64,000 nt of DNA, taken from Parachlorella kessleri (Eukaryota > Chlorophyta > Trebouxiophyceae > Chlorellales > Chlorellaceae). The stretch spans positions 20,031 through 84,030 of the forward strand of contig BBXU01000486.1 in NCBI GenBank assembly GCA_001598975.1, written 5' to 3'. The notes below the pieces were generated by a model that did not search any database, was not told the DNA's origin, and worked only from the letters and a program-made list of their open reading frames with translations. Both the position numbers and the translations under genes were made by a program. This document shows, piece after piece, positions 33,315 to 45,228 of the stretch (its first letter is position 1; each line of letters begins with the position of its first letter).

Positions 33315-34337
33315 CTAGGTCTTCTTGGTCATGACATGAGCCAGAACACCCAGCGCAGCTCCTGCTGAGGCGCCGCCCACGATCACCACGGCAGTGGGAC
33401 CCAGCAGGGTCGCGGCGCCAACGCCACCAATTGCCATACCAGCCTGCAAGGACATGCATGAATGCAGTTGCTTCCTCCGCTACATATTGAGTGTGGGAGG
33501 GACTCGGCTGCAAGGTACTGTGCCAGGGTTCTAGTGTGGGTGTGGTGCTGCCTGGCTAGTAAACACCTGCATGTCAAGTGGCACTTGCCTGTGCAATGAG
33601 GTCGCAGCGGGACTGGCCCTTGTTATAGTGCAGCCGATAGGCTCGGTCAGCTAATGCGTCTCTCTTGTCCTCGTACTGGGAAATGCGCAGCACGCCCGCA
33701 AGGACTGTACAGCAAGACGACAAATGGCGAGCTGAAGCAGGGGGCTGAAAGACTGATCAAGTGTCATGCACCTTATGTGTGATAGACAGAAGCGAGCACC
33801 TGACCTCTGCCAGTAAGTGCCAAGGAAGGAGCCAGGGAATCTCTGTGCGCAAATTGCTGGAGAGAAAGCGTTCTGCATGCGTTCAGCTGCCACTTGTGTT
33901 TCCCTTCTCATAGTCATGTGCCCTCAAACTGAAGGTGACAATCTAGCATGCTTACCTGATAAACCCAAGCCGGCCGCTGCGCTCACCGCCTGAGCCTTGG
34001 CCAGCTTTGGCCCCAACCCTTCAACCGTAAACCTCTCTTTGCCTCCGTTCTTGTACACCACGACAGCAGTTGCCGGGACCACCACAGCCAACCCAAGGAC
34101 GGAACCAAGCTGCAAGCAAAACTACAAGATATTGGTAGCACGTTTCGAGGACTCCAAGCAAGCAGTGTTGGGCTAGAGGATTGTAATAAGCACACAGTGT
34201 GCTCCCAGGACACCAAGAACTCGAACAAGAGGTGCAGAATCAATCACCTGCACACCCTTGTTCAAGATATGCTTCCACAGCCGTAAACCATTAAGGAATA
34301 CCGAGTCGGAGCTTGGGTCGAAAATGTCGGTGGCCAT
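33315..34337 (-). CDS. Small multi-pass membrane protein
   Basis: Four minus-strand exons: 34337-34248, 34109-33956, 33704-33589 and 33443-33315; 162 residues. Hydrophobic stretches are LGSVLGLAVVVPATAVVVY, a weaker one around VSAAAGLGLSVLAGVL, and a Gly/Ala-rich C-terminal pair around GMAIGGVGAATLLGPTAVVIVGG and AGAALGVLAHVM. A charged loop (YEDKRDALADRAYRLHYNKGQ) separates them. The architecture resembles the plant DUF1757-type proteins, but I am not certain. The third intron appears to use a GC donor (CAG|GCAAGT) instead of GT, and the frame and next acceptor support this. Function unknown. Confidence 0.65.
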
Positions 34338-35008
34338 CGGCGCCCGTCGGATCAGTTATATTGCTCAGTCAGAACTTAAATCGATGGTACCTTTTACATA
34401 CGGATGTGCAAACGTGCCCTGAGGCCTCACAGGGTGCTTCACGTGTCACCTGTCGTTGTGTACGGGAAGCGCTGGCGCTTGATGTCACATCCGCATGGCA
34501 GGGTAGTAAAAGCTAAATGCACTACTGCTAGTAGCTGTGACCTGTCAGAACTGCATGCAAAGTAGGCTTCGAGGCTGCCTGAAGTTGCCAAGCCATCATG
34601 GATGGTTAGGGACCAGAGTTGCTTAATCCCATCCTCATGTAAAGCAGGTTGCGGAACATGCATCACGCAGTATATAGCAGCCCGCAGCTCGACAGTGCAG
34701 GGGCTGCAGGTGCCAACATTCGTTGCCTGTCTGCTGCCGAAGGATGCAGCCCAATTCATAAGGCTTGCAGGCCAGGGGCCCGGGCTGCTGAGCTCGCCTG
34801 TCTATGTTAGTGGTGCCAAGGCCCACCATACCTGCCTTGGGTGGCCATGGAGCAGCTGATGTCTAGGTGCGAAGGCAGAGCAATACCGTGCTGGGCAGAC
34901 TCGCAGAGTGGAGACACCAGCACACTTCCCGAGACCACTCCAAACACACATGTTGAAGCAAAGCCATGCTGTGATAAGGACAGCGACCGCGTTGGGGAGC
35001 CAGGCGAA
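34338..35008. other. Intergenic, promoter of the small membrane protein gene
   Basis: 670 bases between two minus-strand genes; holds the promoter of the small membrane protein gene and the 3'UTR of the CTD phosphatase gene. No other feature seen. Confidence 0.35.
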
Positions 35009-38000
35009 CTAAGGCGGCACAGCAAAACGGTGCTCCTCTGCTCTCCTCCAGAGAATGCAAGAGCACTCTAGCCAGCCTGGGGTTACCACAAACAAGCCGC
35101 GCTGCCGAGCCTGCAAAACCTGCATACAAGGCAGGCAAAACAAGCTTGCACAGCAACAGAGCACTCACTGGACCACAGGCACCCTAAGCCAGCAGGAGGT
35201 ACCAACCCGTACACTCACCACCCAGCAAGCCCAGTGCATACAACCTATGTGGCAGGGCAGTTCCTTCATGGGCAAGGACAGGCAGGCCAACAAGCAGCGA
35301 GACAGGCAGGTAGACCGAGCAGCGCAGCCAGCCGAAGCGCATCAATGCCAACCTTCTCCGTGCCGCCAGCCGCAGCAACCACATGGGTGACGCCCGGCTC
35401 CATGGAGGTGCAACACCGCGCGCCGAAGTGCTCGGCCATCTGCCAAAGCGGGTGCGTCTGCGGCTGGCGCTCCAGCGGGAACACACGGCTGAACACAAGT
35501 GTCACCCCGCGCAGCACCCGCTGCCGCAACTCCCCCAGCACATGCCGCACGTCCCAGTTGGGGTAGACCACGTCGCCCGAGGGCAGTGTGGAGGGCAGCG
35601 CCGCCACGGCTGCCAGCACAAGCTTGTGCACACGCAGCAGCACATCCAGTGTGATGGGCAGCATGCCAGCCTCAAAGCACTCGTCCCTGGTGTCAAGGAA
35701 AGGCAGGCAGCAAGGGCAGAGCAGCGATGCTCTCAGCCCAGGAAAGGGAGTATGTGCCAAAGCTCCAAAGCAAGTTAGGCTTGTTTGACGGCAGGTGTGC
35801 CAAGACAAACCACCACAATCCCCATCTAGCAGGAGTGATGCTAACCCTGCCGTGCATCAGCGCAGCAACTGCTGATGGGCTGTGTAGTCCAAGGCTCAGG
35901 AGAATTGCTTGTTGCACAGACACATGGTGTGCAACCACCACTTCCTCCTCTCCCTTCCAGGCGGCCAACCCCCACAACCCAACTGCCACCATCAGCGACA
36001 AAGTATGCAACACGCGGGTGCATGGCACGCCAGGGGTGTGGCTTTCGCACCTGTTGGCCTCAAGCAGCGAGGGCCTGTTGATGCCCAGCTGCAGGCGCGA
36101 GGAGGGGAAATACACATACCGCTCCACCACCACCAGGTTGCGCCGGTGCTGCGACCACACGCTGTGGCTGTCGTCTACCACAATCGTTACCGCCTCGCGC
36201 CCCTCCAAGCCCTGCCACAAAACCCGGGCAAGCCACAGCATGCTCGCAAGTGAGCGGGCCGCTGGTGTAATGATGAAAGATCCCGCATGACCAGGTAGCG
36301 CTAGTCCGACAAGGCAAGGCGATTGATCGCATACAACAGATTTGGTCAAATTTGTCATGCTATAGGCTAACACACACGAGAGCTGCTTGCTTTGATGTGC
36401 CACAATACCTGCATGAAGCTCTTGGACTGGTCAGCCTGCATCTCGTCTAGCCGCTCAGCCCCCTGCGCAATAATGCGCTGCCCGAAAAGCACTCCAGTGG
36501 GGTCTAACAGCTTGGTAACCGCTGCAGCATAGGACTTGTTACCTGCAATCCCAGCACGGCCGCCCAGCAGTGATGCAAGCATGAGGGGGTGTGCAGCCCG
36601 TGGATGAAGGCAAACAAGCAGCAGGCAAGTGCCGGCTGGCTCCACCTCAGCACTTCAAACCTAATGAGGCCCTCATCCCCCAGTCTGCCACATTCCATGC
36701 GTCGCACCCTTTAAGAAATGGAAATGCGAGTGACAGGGAGGGGTCAGAGAGCAGTCAGACAGCAGTGTGGCGGGTGCCAGCTGCGTCAATTAGTAGGCAT
36801 CAAAAATACGTAGGCAGTAAAGGCAGTACATAACGGTGTACACTTAGCACCGTCGCACCATTTGTATGGATCCACAACTCGTAGTACTGAGCAGCTGTCT
36901 GCAGGAATTGCCTCACATTAGGCCGCAACTTGGTCCACATCTGCAGGGAGAAGGCTGTGTTTATTGCCACTGTTCACAGCCCCTACTAGCAGGCCCCAGA
37001 ATCTACCAACCATCCAATGCATCCTGCATTTCCTCGCACAGTAGTACCCATCATAGACACTGCACGGTCCTGGTGTCACACAGCGCGGATAGTGTAGCAG
37101 ACATTGTGAGATAACTTCATGTGCCTATGCCCACAACCGCCACTCAAACTGACCCCACTCAACAACAACAATAGTGAAAGAGCGCCAGGAACAACCTTTA
37201 TCTCATCCAGGCGGAAGAGCAGCCTGTCCATCTCTGGTATGCCCGCTTGCTCCTCAGCAGCGCAGCGCCGCTCCAACCGGTCATGCAGTTCAGGCCCAAC
37301 CTCAGCATAGCGGGCGCTGTTGAGCAATGTGTGGTCCAGATCCAGCACCAAGCACAGCTTGCCCTGCCTGTGTGCAGCAGGGCACGCCGACAGTAAGCCA
37401 ACAGGAGGTGCTTGGCAAACACTGCAGCCAGCGGCTGTGCTGTCGCCGTTGATGCCAGCTGGCTAGCACAGCATGATGCATGTCTTTGTGCTGAACAACT
37501 TTTGGAAGGGTACAGACTTGCATACCAAGGCAGCCAAACATATCATAGACGAGCCCGCTGGACAATGAAACCTCCCTCTCAGCAGGTAAATCACCCATAC
37601 AATGAGGTTCCCACGGCAGGCAGGTTGTGCCATCTGGTGAACCCCGTGACTGTGTTAGTCAGTTGTTGAGGTGGCAGGCGGTGCGAATAGAGGAGAGCTG
37701 GAAGTGAACTGCGCTAGTGTCATGCCTCACACCATTCTAAGCGCAGGCTTAAAAACTTCTCTCATGGAGGGCCGAGAGGGCCGCCACCACACCAGCACAT
37801 GCACCTACTCAGCAAGGCGCGGCAAGGCAGTCACCACATATAGGCCCTTAAGGAAGATCAGCAGGTCCCAGTGGGCAACTGCCTTCCTGGCCAATCTTTA
37901 TTGCGAAACTGGCACTGACATGAACTGTGTAGGACTGGACCAGATACTGTGAGAGCACACAGCAGACAGGAATGATGCGGTTCTGCTGTGCTGATGATTC

Positions 38001-39911
38001 GTAGTTGAGGAATGTTTTGCTCATAGGCTGGTATGGAGCTGTGGACAGCGTATCTTGGGGGAGTCTCTCATTTCCACCCGACTACTTAAGTCCATAAGCC
38101 TGTTGGATGGCTCCCCTTGTAGTGTATGCTGGAATAAGCTTAGTTGCCTCCCCTCCCATTCCCGTCCAAACACTTATCCCACAAGAACGATGCTTTTCAG
38201 CCTGAGTTGGAGCTGGGGCGCCACTCACCTGGGTTTTGTGTTGTTGATGGGGAGCGACGGTCAAGGAGATTGCACCATTAGCAACTAAAATCTAATAATG
38301 CAGTGGCTTGCCAACTGGCGCTTAGGCCAGCTTGCAGTGCCCTATAAGAAGTGTATCCTACCCTAGCAGGCCCTTGACGTCATCGGGTACGTCAACGCCA
38401 TGGAAGAAGCTTGGCGGGGGCGGCGACGGGGTGGCAAGCCGAAGTGCAGACTCGGCTTGCGCAAGCAGATCGGGTTCTGCAGAATCGTCAGCTGTCCTAT
38501 GCTGTGGATGGCTTGCAGGCTGTTCCACACTGCCGGGAGCCCCTATGCTATTTGCAAGCTCCATTGAGGAGCTGCTGGCAGGATGGGGTGGGGAAGGCGG
38601 GGGTGGCGGGGGCAGCTGCACTGCTCCAGGGGCTGCCACCGCTGGCATTGCTGCTGCCGCTGCCGCCACCACTCCTGTCGGTGCCCTGGCTCGCTTCACG
38701 CTGCCGTCACTGCTTGCGTCTCCATCATCGGAGGCATGGGAGCGCTTATCACCAAGAGAAGCGGTGGCGGGCTGCGCCAAGGCGGCGCCTGAAGTGCCGC
38801 TGCGCTCAGCCGGAGCTCTGGAGGCTGGGACTGGGGGAGGCGGTGGAGGCACAAACGTAGCTGCTGGCACTTTTCTAAGCGTGTCAGCTGCTTGCCGAGG
38901 CTGGACAGGAGGCCGGCGAGGTAGCGGCTGCTGTGCGGTTTCAAAAATGCCCGAGTCACGTGGCAGCAGTGCAGCCAGTGACTTCGAGCTGTGAAGCCAG
39001 CCCTCCAGCTGCCTGCGCTGAATGGCTGTGAAGAGATGCTTGCGCCACTTCCAGGCTGCCCGCACAACCGATCCAGCTGCTGCCATGCTGCGGCCCTGGC
39101 TGGTGCTGGAAAATACATGCAGCGACCGCAACCCGTTGTGTATCCGCACACCAGCCTTGGCCAAATCCATATTATTGTCAGCTCCCTTCAGGTTAGCATC
39201 CTTCTGCGAGGGCTCAGGCAAGTGCCATTGCTGGCAGGAGTGCAGCAACAACACAGAGTCTGTGCATCATCTTGCCGCACTGAGAGTTTACACAGAAATA
39301 GGCAGGATACTGTTCCAACGGCAGCAGTGTGGGACACACCTTTTGAAGCAGCTCGTAGAGGCTTTGTGCCTTACTGATTGCTCGGCTGAGAGAGTGGCAT
39401 ACACCTGCCAGGTCCCTGCAATGAGGTTATACACAAAAGTTAAACACGCCGCGCACCCCGCAGTGTGGCCATGCAACCTGCGCACCAGACACCGCTACCG
39501 GCGACGGCAAACCCGCAGCGGCTCACTTGATGCAGTCCTGCAACCCGAGAGCCCTGGTGTGGTTGTGTATGCTTTGCAGGTAGTCAGCGATGTCAGTCTC
39601 TATCTCTCCTTCTTCCCCGGCCACCTCAGGTTGGCTGCCGCTGCTTTCAGCCTGGGCAGGGTTACTGGCATGGCTGGGCTGCGAAGGAGCGCAGCTCTGA
39701 GACACGGAGCTCCGCTGAGCGCTCTTAGCAACATCCTGCGCAGACCGACGTGCAAACAAAGCGTGGAGCTGCCAAGTGGAGCGTCTGGAGCCGTGCCACC
39801 AGACAGCGTGGAGCCCGTGGGCCTCACATGACCGCTGCCTACCTGGACTACTTCTCCCTCCTCAAAAGGCAGCTCTCCCTCTTCCAAACTGGAAGTAGAG
39901 CTGGCCACCAT
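35009..39911 (-). CDS. FCP1/CPL-type RNA polymerase II CTD phosphatase with BRCT
   Basis: Ten minus-strand exons: 39911-39843, 39735-39527, 39415-39340, 39230-38362, 37367-37196, 36940-36859, 36542-36409, 36211-36051, 35686-35353 and 35110-35009; 735 residues. The N terminus carries acidic repeats (EEGELPFEEGEVV, GEEGEIETD) typical of plant CPL3/CPL4. A Pro/Ala-rich linker follows. The FCP1 homology catalytic domain starts with LCLVLDLDHTLLNSARY (DxDx(T/V) nucleophile motif), then MWTKLRPNVRQFL, ELWIHTNG and IVVDDSHSVW. The C terminus is a BRCT domain (THVVAAAGGTEKV, then FVVTPGWLECSCILWRRAEE). It should dephosphorylate Ser residues of the Pol II CTD in the nucleus. Exon 4 might start at the next AG instead, dropping six residues. 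Intron 4 is unusually long (994 bases) and holds repeat copy 4. Confidence 0.88.
37669..37725 (+). repeat. Interspersed repeat copy 4 (intronic, antisense)
   Basis: GGTGGCAGGCGGTGCGAATAGAGGAG: the first conserved block of the family, with a weaker second block. It lies antisense in the long intron 4 of the CTD phosphatase gene. Confidence 0.55.
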
Positions 39912-40634
39912 TCCATAAAGCGACACAAGGCTCACAGACTAGCGACTGTGCGAGGCTAGGAGCACAGGGAGCAAGGTACTAGAGTGCGGAGGGTGTCATC
40001 AGCAGGGGCCTTGAAATCCTTATGGACGGCGGGACACGGGGCGCAAGAGGGAAGACTTGCACAACCAACTTCTAGTATGAGAGACTGTCACAAATCGTGC
40101 GGCACTCGTCCAGGATGTATGGGTTGTCACTGCCCTTGCCACTATCATGTCGTCTCCACAAACAGGCAGGGTGCTGGCACTAATAAGTCTGTGTGTTGGC
40201 TTTCTGGCCCTGGTAGTACCTATCCCAACAGACTTGCACAAGTGGGCTTTGTCCAAGTTTCCAGGCTACGACCAAGACAGCCTGACCTGCCCGCTGGTCT
40301 GTGTTGCAATAGGTCCTTGAACGCACGTGTCCAATACCCGGCACACCCAACTTTACCTGCTTGTTTTCCAGGGCTATGGCCAACAAGGAGAAGCAAAACT
40401 CCATGAAATAAGTCAAGCTGTGCGCTTCTTCATCAACTGCTCAGTGTGGACAGGAGATGCACAGGTGGGGGCTTACCTCCCTGGTCAGTCAGTTGGTGTC
40501 AGCCCAGGACGACACGTTAAACTGCCATGACAGATGTAACTCTTGACTGAGAGCTACAGAGCCATCAGACTTCAAGCCTGTTGAAGGCTGTCAAGAGTGA
40601 AAAGCACCTGTCGTGAGGTGGTGGCAAAGGCTGC
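39912..40634. promoter_or_regulatory. Divergent promoter CTD phosphatase / amidohydrolase
   Basis: 723 bases between divergent start codons. Open frames here have no family signature. No specific element recognised. Confidence 0.4.
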
Positions 40635-43600
40635 ATGTCAGAGAGCCTCCCTGCGACACAATGCAATGTGGTGGTGCTGCAGAGGCCAGAGGCTAGTGCC
40701 CTAGGAGTCGGAGATGATGGGCGGCTTGTTTACGTGGGCAGCAGCCAAGCCTCTGTGCATGTGGCCAAGGCTGCTGAGATAGTGGACCTGCAAGGGGGCT
40801 TTGTGACACCAGTAAGTGATGGCCCGGCAGGGTCACAAGAAGCCACTTTTATTGCATAGCGAGCCTGACTGGCTGACAGGCAGGGCCGCACATGTGCAAC
40901 CAGCCCTAGAATCGCATAACCAAGCTGATTCCTTAACAGGCTGGGCCCCACATGTGCAAACCATCCAGGATTCCCTATTGGCTGGGCTGGCTGCAGGGCT
41001 TCATAGACTCCCATGTGCACCTGATCAATGGTGGCTTGTCACTGACGAGGCTGACCTTGCGTGATGTGCGGTCCAAGCAGGACTTCATTTCTCGGGTGTG
41101 CGCAGCAGCAGGTGAGGCTGCTATTCTCTCTAGCAAGCACCCATTGTGCTGTAACTCAGGCACTTGAGCAGTTTGAGAGTGGTGCCGCCAACCCATTCCC
41201 ACATGTGTGCTTGCATTGGCGGTGTCTGGTCAGCCCTGCAATCACTAGCACCTGCTGTGCACCCTGCCTTGAGTGCAGCTGGGCTGCGAGAGGGGCAGTG
41301 GCTGCTGGGAGGCGCCTGGGATGAGAGCCAGTGGGGTGGTGAGCTTCCAGCTGCTGCCTGGGTGGATGGGTGCACCCGCCACACACCTCTCTGGCTGCAC
41401 CGGATGGACGCACACATGGGCCTGGCTAACTCTGCCGCGCTGCGGTTGGCGGGGGTTGACAGCACGACGGCGGACCCAAAGGGAGGCGTCATTGTGAGGT
41501 GGGCGGCGGGTGGGACCCTTGGTTTGTATTGCCGTCTTGGAGCGTGTCACATCTGAGGTGAGTGTTGGGGTTGGGAGTCTGGCAGTGCCCCTGTGCTTCA
41601 GCTGGAGGTCCCCGTTGGTCACATGGCATAAGGGTTTATTGAGGGTGGCAGGTAGTACGATCAGAGAGGAGGTACGGGTATACTGGGCTGACAGGGGTCT
41701 ATGCAGGTGTGCTCTGTGTCTTGCCTGAGATCTGAGCCAGCAGGTCGCTTCCCCGAACAAGCTGGCACAGGGGTTTGCTGTGGAGGCAGCCCAGGGCAGG
41801 TCCCGTACGGTGCTGCGCGTGCCCCTGGACGCAGGGATGGCCAGGGTGAGCCTACTGGACTGCTGGCAGACAACGCGATGACGCTGGTGATGGCCCACAT
41901 CCCACCAGTGTCATTGCAGCAGCGACAGGCAGCCTTCACAGCTGCCACACAGCATGCACTGGCCCAGGGCATAACCATGGTGGGTACCGCAGCTGCCGCG
42001 TGCTGCTCCAAGCCGCATTGCCTACCGCACAGACTGGCACAGCTTAGCTAACGCACGCTGCAGCACTTCCCCCTTGCCCCCCACCAGCCTGCAGTCCACC
42101 TTTGTGCGCACTAGCACACATGATGGGGTGTCCCCTGAGGGTGATTGCTGGCCACTTGGCTTGCGGGTCGGTGGCGGGGACTGGCGCCCCTGTGTGAGTG
42201 GTGGCGCACAGGGCGGTCAACAAGTGAGTACCTAGGGCTGGCCGGCCTGACAGGAGTAGCTAGCCCTGATGCTAGGGGCTGCCCTTGTGTGGTGCAGGTG
42301 CATGACATGGGGAGACTGGCCTTCCAGGAGGGCGAGGAGGCGGCCTGGGAGGACCTGGAGGGGATCTACCTGCCTGCCGCAGATGCTGGGGATCTGCCCC
42401 TCAGGCTGTACAGCTTTGTGGCCCTGACTACATGGTGAGGGCGGGATTGCCTGCCCCTAACTGTAGCTGGGACCCAGTGGCCTCCATGGTCGTCGCTACC
42501 CCCAGTTAGAAGCGTATGATGCAAGGGTGTTCCAGGGCGACGCGCTTGCTCGACGTCTGAGTGCCTCCACTGCCCATCTGCGATAAGGACAACCAAGCAA
42601 AGATGTGTCAATAAGGCCGCCGCAGCCGAGGCAGGTGCTGAGGGCTCCCCCAGGTGGCGACAGTAGGCGGCAGGAGAGCTGATGCAAAGAGGGGAGGGTG
42701 TGTCGGTGACATCAGCGGCGTTGGCATGTGCAGGCGCCGCATGGCGGAGCGGGTGCGGCATGTGGGCACCCTGCACCCGGGGGGCCGGCTGCGATGGGGA
42801 GGGGTGAAGGAGTTCTCCGATGGCTCACTGGGAAGCCACACCGCCCTCATGCACGAACCCTATGCAGGTGAATGCAAGTGCTTCATGCGAACTGCGTGCT
42901 AGGGGCAGAAGTAAGCCCCTCTGTGTTGGCTTCTGCTGGCAAGATGCTGGTTTATGGCATGGGGGGCGACCTACTTTTGGTTGAGGTGGCAGGCAATGCG
43001 ATTATAGAGGAGGTATGGGTGTACTGGGCTGACAGGGGTGCGCTTGGTGAGCTTGACACCTGCCACACCTTACGACTTCTGGTACAGCCTTTCCTTAGGC
43101 TGGGTACCCCTCAGGTCAGGCTAGGTGTCCGTACCCATGGGCATCATCCCCGTGCAGGGAACGGGAAGGGGAGAGGGGGGCACAGCGGCCCACCAACTCC
43201 ACGGCCAAGGGGAACTGGGGAGGGGTGGGAGAACTGACCGCTGCTTTGAGAAGAGGTCCTCATTGAGCAGGGCGTACCCAGCTTTTAGCATATTTACCTT
43301 CCGCCTGGCTTGGTATGGGGTGCTGCAGATAACCCGTCCAGCAAGGGCACGAGAACAATCGACTTGGAGGTGCTGCGAGACCTTGTTGAGAGAGCAGATG
43401 CCGCGGACTTGCAGGTGTGTTCCTCACCCAGCCACAAAGGCAAGCTCCACGAGGTTGGGGCGTGCGTTTGGTGGGGCTGTGTCTGCTTATTAGTATGGGT
43501 GGCAGGTAGCGCGAACAGAGTTTACACAAGGTATAGCTGTCCAGAGGGCTGCGCTGGATGCAAATGTGCTCCTGGGCCTTGCCGGAGTTCTGAGCCAGTC

Positions 43601-45228
43601 GTTCTGCTTATGTCAGTCTTGCTTCGTTAGCATGCCATATCACCAGGTAGGCGTAGAAAGGATGAGGTGTGGCATGCTGGATGCCGAGTCCGAAGTACAC
43701 GCAGTACGCCCACAGGTGACCTGCACGACCTGCTGACACCTGCAGGTAGCGATTCACGCGATTGGCGACAGAGCTGTTGATGATGTGCTTGAAATCTACG
43801 CCTCGCTCCCGGCAGCTGGTGCCAGTCTATCTGGCAGCAGCAGCGGGGCGAAGGCAGCAGCAGCAGCAGCAGCAGCAGGCCCTCCTCGCTCCAAGCCTCG
43901 CCGGCATCGTATAGAGCATGCGCAGCACGTAGTAGGGCCCAGCACAGCACACAGCATGGCAGCGGCGGGGGTCCTGGCAACGCCTAACCCTCTGCACCTG
44001 CTGGCCGATGCAGCAATACTTGAGAGCCGCCTCGGCGCTGCCAGGGCTGGGCCAGGCAGGTCTTATGCCTTCAAAACACTGCTGAAGGTACGGACCGACC
44101 GTGGGTTTGACTGCGCACCAGCCTTGTTGGGTGCTGTGCATGCCTACCATCATGGTTTCCAACAGCTTCCGGTGCTGTCCTAGCAGCACAACAAGTCACA
44201 TCGAAGTACAGGTTGCCACGGAGTGCCTTCCCCGTCTGAGGGTAAGTGGCCGACTGAAGCTTGTTGCAGGCTGGCGTGGGGCTGGCTTTTGCCACGGACT
44301 GGCCGGTGGTTCCCCTGGACGCGCTGAGCACCCTCCATGCTGCGGTGCTCAGGGGCAGCAGCCAGCCTTCAGCACCCCCTACCGGTACGGATGGTGATAG
44401 GAGTACCCGCACAGTCAGCGGCAGCGGCAATGCCAGCAGCAGCAGCGGCAGCGACCAGCAACAGGGCGCGCCTTCAGCAGGTAGGCAAGCAGAAGATAGC
44501 GGCGGCGCTGCCGTGCCGGCTGGGACAGCAAGTGCAGTAGGTGGCAGCAGTGCGGCGGCAGCAGGTGCGCCGACGGCAGCAGGGAGCCTGGCAGGGGCCG
44601 AGCCGGAGGCCCTGAGCTATGGAGAGGCTTTGCGAGCGCACACACTGGCGGGCGCCATGGCGGGGCTCTGGGAGGGCGATGTTGGAGTACTCAGGTGAGC
44701 CGGCTGGATCGTGTGTATCTCCCCAGCAGCCCCCCAGGGTCTGGGCTGCATTGCTTGTTGATAGCATGGGTGGCAGGTAGTGCGAACAGGGAGTGAGGAG
44801 ATGAGCTGGACTGCCAGGGCTGGGTTGCATGTTGAGCTACTTGGCAGCTGAGCGTCTGCCGGCAAGGTGCTGCTGGGCTGAAGGCGGCCGGGTAGGGCGG
44901 GCTCGAAGGCAAGGGCCGCCAACCAGGCTCATGCTTCAGCAGTGTGCCAAGCCATCAGGTTCTCGCTACTACCAAAGTGCCTGGGCCGGTGGGACAATGC
45001 ACTCTCTGCAGGCACTCTTTGAGCGTGATGTGTTGAACCCGGTGCCAGCTACCAGCTACAAGTTGTGCAGGGGCGTGCCTGCCTGGTGACGCCCCAGCGT
45101 GTGCCGGCTTGGCATGCAGGCCAGGGATGCTCGCTGACTTCGTTGTCCTGTCAGGACCACTGGAGAGCAAGCCCCAAGTGCTGCAGACATATGTTGATGG
45201 GCAGTGCATGTACGGCTGCAGCAACTAG
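40635..45228 (+). CDS. YtcJ/LAF3-like metal-dependent amidohydrolase (amidohydrolase 3 family)
   Basis: Ten exons: 40635-40811, 40997-41111, 41279-41498, 41835-41979, 42298-42434, 42734-42867, 43329-43414, 43746-44087, 44270-44694 and 45120-45228; 629 residues. Metal-site motifs run in order: GFIDSHVHLI (HxH), VKEFSDGSLGSHTALM, HAIGDRAVDDVL, RRHRIEHAQ, and FATDWPV (Asp), followed by a C-terminal GMLADFVVL strand. This is the arrangement of the amidohydrolase 3 family, including bacterial YtcJ and Arabidopsis LAF3, which acts in far-red light signalling; substrate is unknown. No transit peptide or signal peptide is obvious. Two low-complexity inserts are present: an Ala run coded by an AGC repeat near 43850, and a Ser/Gly/Ala-rich insert at about 44370-44590. 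Four introns carry the interspersed repeat. TGTAA at 45449-45453 is a probable poly(A) signal. Confidence 0.87.
41631..41742 (+). repeat. Interspersed repeat copy 5 (intron 3)
   Basis: Full-length type copy: TTTATTGAGGGTGGCAGGTA, then ACTGGGCTGACAGGGGT, ATGCAGGTGTGCTCT and TTGCCTGAGATCTGAGCCAG. Confidence 0.75.
42983..43039 (+). repeat. Interspersed repeat copy 6 (intron 6)
   Basis: GAGGTGGCAGGCAATGCGAT, AGAGGAGGTATGGGTGTACT, GGGCTGACAGGGGT; the 3' third present in copies 5, 7 and 9 is missing. Confidence 0.75.
43487..43604 (+). repeat. Interspersed repeat copy 7 (intron 7)
   Basis: GGGTGGCAGGTAGCGCGAAC through GGATGCAAATGTGCTCCTGG and TTGCCGGAGTTCTGAGCCAG; includes the 3' third. Confidence 0.75.
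43849..43878 (+). repeat. AGC trinucleotide run inside amidohydrolase exon 8
   Basis: About nine GCA/AGC units encode a polyalanine run between the conserved GDRAV and RRHRIEHAQ motifs; likely length-variable. Confidence 0.7.
44757..44830 (+). repeat. Interspersed repeat copy 8 (intron 9)
   Basis: GGGTGGCAGGTAGTGCGAAC, AGGGAGTGAGGAG, CTGGACTGCCAGGGCTGGG; nearly identical at its 5' end to copy 1. Confidence 0.7.

Noticed and set aside
39022..39831. 269-codon plus-strand open frame
   Set aside because: Antisense to CTD phosphatase exons; no recognisable motif.
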